Shown: one piece after another, positions 60,771-64,000 of the stretch | How positions within the stretch are numbered: the stretch's first letter is position 1 | How the letters are laid out: each line of letters starts with the position of its first letter | NCBI RefSeq assembly: GCF_002156705.1 | Contig: NZ_CP019893.1 | Location: 2,914,001-2,978,000, forward strand | DNA length: 64,000 bases | DNA from: Natrarchaeobaculum aegyptiacum | GTDB lineage: Archaea; Halobacteriota; Halobacteria; Halobacteriales; Natrialbaceae | Reading direction: 5' to 3' | Translations under genes and position numbers: made by a program | Notes under the pieces: model-generated | What the model saw: the letters and a program-made list of their open reading frames with translations, nothing else | Told to the model about the DNA's origin: nothing | The model's database searches: none

Positions 60771-61961
60771 ATGGGAGGTCTTCGTTCGAGTCTCCGTCAT
60801 GGTGCCCGACTCGTCGTGGCTCCGGTGGTGTTCGTACTCTCGCTCGTCGTGCCGCGAACCGACCATATATGGGTGTTTATGGCCGGTGAGGGCTCGAGAT
60901 TCGCCGACAACTCGAAGTACCTCTTCTTGCACTGCGACGAGAAAGCTGACGTGCGGAACGTCTGGATCGGAACCGACCCCGAGATAATCGCAGAGATACG
61001 AAACGCAGGACACGAGGCGTATCTGACGAGAAGCCTCCGTGGAAAATACGTCATGCTGCGAGCGGGTGTCTACTTCGAGACCCACGGTCCGATCGCGCCC
61101 GAGTATACGGGGACCGCCAGGCTCGTCCACCTCACCCACGGCAACTACCTCAAGGTAATGCTCAACGACCACACCCGCGACTGGCCGTGGCTCCTCGAGT
61201 TCGCGGTTGACGTGTTCTTCGAGCGCCGCCGACGGTACGTGGTTACCTCCGACGGGTCGCCGATGGATAATATGATGAGTATGCGTGATGTACCGGCCGA
61301 GCGGATGCTGGTCACTGGCTTCCCCCGGAACGATGTTCTCCTGCAAGACGTTCGGGGCGAACGGCTCGGAGTCGACCAGCGGGTCCTCGAGGAGTATCTC
61401 CAAGTCGCAGGCAACGGCGATGTCGTCCTGTACGCACCGACCTACAGGGAAGCCTACGGTGAGCGTAACGGCACATCGTTCGCCGAATTCGACATCCCGT
61501 TTGCAGCGCTGAACGACATTCTGGCCGACCACGATGCGCACCTGTTCGTCTCACCCCATCCGGCGACGACGTTCGATCACAATCTCGAGGGATACGACCA
61601 CGTCAGTGTACTCGAGACGGGCGGCGACCTGTATCCGTATCTCGAGCACTGTGACGTTCTCGTCACCGACTATTCCGGAATCTTCTATGATTACCTGTTA
61701 CTCGATCGGCCGATGGTATTCTATGCGCCGGACCTCAAGGCGTACGAGTCCGACAGGGGACTGTACTTCGACTACGAAGACCACGTTCCAGGTCCGGTCG
61801 CGACCGATTCTTCGCAGTTCGTTCAGTCGATTCGGGAAGCAATGGACGGTGACGACAGGTATAGTGACAGACGTGAGCACCTCCGAGACGAGTTTTACGC
61901 CGATCCGGATGGGAACGCTTCCGAACGCGTCGTCCGAGCAGTCGTCGAGTGGCTGCAGTGA
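60771..61961 (+). CDS. CDP-glycerol glycerophosphotransferase-like protein
   Basis: A 396-residue protein of the TagB/TagF family. FVMAGEGSRFADNSKYLFLH starts the N-lobe; HLTHGNYLKVMLND, VTGFPRNDVLL, VVLYAPTYREAY, HLFVSPHPATTF and DVLVTDYSGIFYDYLLLDRP form the GT-B active-site set. In bacteria these build teichoic acids; in haloarchaea they are found in surface-glycan clusters and may add glycerol phosphate or a related group. ATG 60771 follows the family start. It is divergent from aglB. Confidence 0.88.
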   Translation: MGGLRSSLRHGARLVVAPVVFVLSLVVPRTDHIWVFMAGEGSRFADNSKYLFLHCDEKADVRNVWIGTDPEIIAEIRNAGHEAYLTRSLRGKYVMLRAGVYFETHGPIAPEYTGTARLVHLTHGNYLKVMLNDHTRDWPWLLEFAVDVFFERRRRYVVTSDGSPMDNMMSMRDVPAERMLVTGFPRNDVLLQDVRGERLGVDQRVLEEYLQVAGNGDVVLYAPTYREAYGERNGTSFAEFDIPFAALNDILADHDAHLFVSPHPATTFDHNLEGYDHVSVLETGGDLYPYLEHCDVLVTDYSGIFYDYLLLDRPMVFYAPDLKAYESDRGLYFDYEDHVPGPVATDSSQFVQSIREAMDGDDRYSDRREHLRDEFYADPDGNASERVVRAVVEWLQ

Positions 61962-62070
61962 CACTGGAATACTAGCCGTAGACTCCGGTGATTCGGACCC
62001 TATTCTGTTATGAGTTACCCATACAAAAGCTTCACAACGCTTATTCTGACCCCTTCTCAACTCGTACCGA

Positions 62071-62997
62071 ATGCAGGTTTCCGTCGTCGTCTGTACGTAC
62101 GCACCCGAACGCTACGATGACTTCGTCGAGGCCGTCGAGAGCGTCCTCGAACAGACCTACGATTCGCTCGAGGTCGTACTCGTCGTCGACGGGACCGAAG
62201 AGGTCTACGAGCAGGTACAGTCGGATTTTGGAGCCCTGGAGAACGTCGTCACACACTGTAACGACGAGAATCGGGGCGTGTCCGCCAGTCGGACGACAGG
62301 TGCCGAACTGGCGAGCGGTGACGTAGTCGCGTTTATCGACGACGACGCGATCGCCGAACCCAACTGGGCCGCGGAGTTGGTGGCGGTGTACGAGTCGACC
62401 GATGCACTCGCAGTCGGTGGCCGAATGGTCGGGGAATGGCTCGCCGGCCGGCCGTGGTTCCTTCCTGAGGAGTTTTACTGGCTCGTCGGCGTGACCTATC
62501 CCGGCTTCGCCGAGGACGGTGCAGAGGTGCGAAACACGTTCGAATCGAACATTTCGTTTCGTCGGGACGTCTTCCTCGAGCTCGGTGGATTCGACCCCGA
62601 TCTGGGACCGACAGCCGACGAGTACAGTCACTCCGAAGGGGCCGAGATCGGTGCACGATTGCGGGCGACGTATGGTCGGGGAGTCGTCTATACCGCCGAC
62701 GCGGTCGTTCGACACAAGGTCTTCGAACATCGGATTCAGTTCAGCTGGTTGTGCAAGCGAGCTTTCGAACAGGGACAGTCGAAACGAGCGATGGAACGAC
62801 GGGACGCTGCGTCGGCTGGTGAAGAATACGGGTATCTGCGGATGCTGTTCACCCAGCATGTCCCGCGACGGATTCGACAACTATTGCAGTCGCCATCGAG
62901 CGCTGCTGTGGTGCAGTTCCTGATGATGTTCGTCTTCACTTTGATCGTGGGTGTTGGGTACGTGCACAGCGCTGCAATGGCGTTTAGGGGTGAGTAA
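62071..62997 (+). CDS. aglG: Family 2 glycosyltransferase, AglG-like
   Basis: A 308-residue GT-A enzyme. VSVVVCTYAPERYDDFVEAV starts the fold, VVAFIDDDAIAEPNWA holds the DxD motif, and NTFESNISFRRDVFLELGGFD the acceptor loop. A C-terminal hydrophobic segment (FLMMFVFTLIVGVGYVHSAA) anchors it. The sequence pattern (CNDENRGVSASR, EEFYWLVGVTYPGF) is that of haloarchaeal AglG, which adds glucuronate to the dolichyl-phosphate-linked N-glycan. Substrate in this organism may differ. It sits between two other transferases, consistent with pathway clustering. Confidence 0.8.
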   Translation: MQVSVVVCTYAPERYDDFVEAVESVLEQTYDSLEVVLVVDGTEEVYEQVQSDFGALENVVTHCNDENRGVSASRTTGAELASGDVVAFIDDDAIAEPNWAAELVAVYESTDALAVGGRMVGEWLAGRPWFLPEEFYWLVGVTYPGFAEDGAEVRNTFESNISFRRDVFLELGGFDPDLGPTADEYSHSEGAEIGARLRATYGRGVVYTADAVVRHKVFEHRIQFSWLCKRAFEQGQSKRAMERRDAASAGEEYGYLRMLFTQHVPRRIRQLLQSPSSAAVVQFLMMFVFTLIVGVGYVHSAAMAFRGE

Positions 62998-63120
62998 CTG
63001 TCCAATGCAGTGAGAACGACTGCTAGAGAGCCACCGGACACGAAAGCCATCTTCAGCGAGCTAATTTCGCGTGCATTCCAAAGCGGTACGTATTTTCGCT
63101 GCTGCACGAAACGAGATGCT

Positions 63121-64000
63121 ATGTCGGATATCGACGACGTCTGCGTCGTCACTCATCCGCTCGGATCCGCGAGCGACAGCCACGCTCGAACGCTTCTTGA
63201 CGTCATTTCAGCGATCACGTCGGTATCGCTCGTCGCCATCACAGTCTCCGCAGACTCGTCACTACGTGACGAGTATGAGTCCATCCAGATTTCTGAGGAG
63301 GGCACTGGTGGGAGCATTCCCGTAGCCGCGGCGCGGTTCCTCCTGTACCAGTTTCAGATGGCACGTGTTATCCGTCGCCGTCCCGAATCGACCGTGCTGT
63401 TTTTCGGCGTGACGTCGTATCTCCTCCCGATCATTGCAGCAAAAATTACGGGGAAGAAAGTCGTCCTCCAGCCCCGTGGAGACGTTCCACTCACATTGCG
63501 TCTCCAGTGGCAACAGCGTATGCCCAACGTCTTCGCGCGCACTCTGGCGGGATGTGTGTGGACACTCGAGTGGATTGGGTATCAATCGGCCGATGCCATC
63601 GTCACGTACACCCCGTCGATGGCCGAGGAACTGGGACTCGATCGATTCGACTACAAACTCTATCCTCACGGGGCAAGGTACGTAAATCTCGATCGGTTCT
63701 ATCCGCATCGTCCCTTCGAAGAGCGGGATCGCGTGGTCGGTTTCCTGGGTCGACTCGACGAAGAGAAAGGAATCCGGACACTCGCCGAGGTCGCGAAACG
63801 GCTACCAGACGACGTTACGTTCCGGTTTATCGGTGACGGAGCGCTTCGGGACTGGCTTGAGGCGGAACTCTCCGAGGAAATCACTTCAGGCCAGGTCGAA
63901 ATAACTGGCTGGGTCGACCACGATGCCGTTCCCGAAGAGTTGAGCCATCTCCGGTTGCTTGTGATGCCTTCCGCGCCTACTGAGGGACTACCAACAACGA
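63121..64000 (+). CDS. Family 4 (GT-B) glycosyltransferase, cut by the window end
   Basis: From ATG 63121, 293 codons are visible with no stop before the end of the window. The N-lobe has DVCVVTHPLGSASDSHARTL; the bridge KLYPHGARYVNLDRFYPH and the C-lobe VVGFLGRLDEEKGIRTLAEV, FRFIGDGALRDWLEAEL and PSAPTEGLPTT show the GT4 pattern with the E-x7-E region (APTEGLPTT) just reached. It transfers a nucleotide-sugar residue in the surface glycan pathway. It starts about 120 bases after the AglG-like gene. Confidence 0.85.
   Translation, partial: MSDIDDVCVVTHPLGSASDSHARTLLDVISAITSVSLVAITVSADSSLRDEYESIQISEEGTGGSIPVAAARFLLYQFQMARVIRRRPESTVLFFGVTSYLLPIIAAKITGKKVVLQPRGDVPLTLRLQWQQRMPNVFARTLAGCVWTLEWIGYQSADAIVTYTPSMAEELGLDRFDYKLYPHGARYVNLDRFYPHRPFEERDRVVGFLGRLDEEKGIRTLAEVAKRLPDDVTFRFIGDGALRDWLEAELSEEITSGQVEITGWVDHDAVPEELSHLRLLVMPSAPTEGLPTT

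Noticed and set aside
1-64000. CRISPR arrays, rRNA or tRNA genes
   Set aside because: No regularly spaced 25-37-bp repeats and no cloverleaf with a TTCGA-type T-loop was recognised by eye. A tRNAscan run would be decisive.

Overview
The window is from a haloarchaeon, most likely of the Natrialbaceae type. The genes are GC-rich and full of CTCGAG codon pairs, the proteins are acidic, exported proteins carry twin-arginine (Tat) and lipobox signals, and several genes look leaderless behind TATA boxes. Marker genes are archaeal: type III RuBisCO, RFC large subunit, AglB, phytoene synthase and a HTH_10 (Bat-type) regulator.

Left part (1-15.4 kb): accessory DNA. After methylmalonyl-CoA epimerase and a YbjQ-like gene comes a degenerate extracellular contractile injection system (eCIS) neighbourhood. 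It holds one AAA+ ATPase of the Afp15/Pvc15 kind, a broken DUF4255 gene, and an array of five DUF4157 (eCIS core) genes. Four of the five are followed at once by a member of an unnamed family of about 315-345 residues. No sheath, tube or baseplate gene is present. The DUF4157 regions are nearly identical copies with unrelated C-termini, some copies are truncated or frameshifted, and the array ends in an IS4-like transposase remnant and a nonsense-mutated TnpB. This effector/partner cassette array is the best candidate for an undescribed system.

Centre (15.5-24.5 kb): chromosomal backbone. It holds a UspA protein, type III RuBisCO, a lipoprotein, a biotin operon bioB-bioU-bioF-bioD in which BioU appears to replace BioA, and rfcL.

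24.5-38.4 kb: a 13.9-kb integrated element inserted at the start codon of rfcL. It is bounded by a 19-bp direct repeat, with paired TCATGA motifs just inside both ends. It carries a tyrosine integrase with a small coupled protein, an AT-rich module of unknown genes, a thymidylate-synthase-fold protein, a TFB-like cyclin-fold protein, a 1.7-kb apparently non-coding stretch, a tightly overlapping five-gene operon with an exported protein, two Tat-type surface proteins and a serine recombinase. A family of CGTATTAG/CTAATACG palindromes is spread through it.

Right part (38.4-64 kb): backbone again. It holds an M48-like membrane protein without its zinc motif, an XRE regulator, a GLUG-repeat protein, gcvH/gcvT, a 1026-residue FAD/Fe-S D-2-hydroxyacid dehydrogenase, an exported subtilase, an NYN protein, a PAS-GAF-HTH_10 regulator upstream of crtB, a CAP-domain protein, and the start of an N-glycosylation region (aglB, a CDP-glycerol phosphotransferase-like gene, an AglG-like glycosyltransferase and a GT4 gene cut by the window end).

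I recognised no tRNA, rRNA or CRISPR array.
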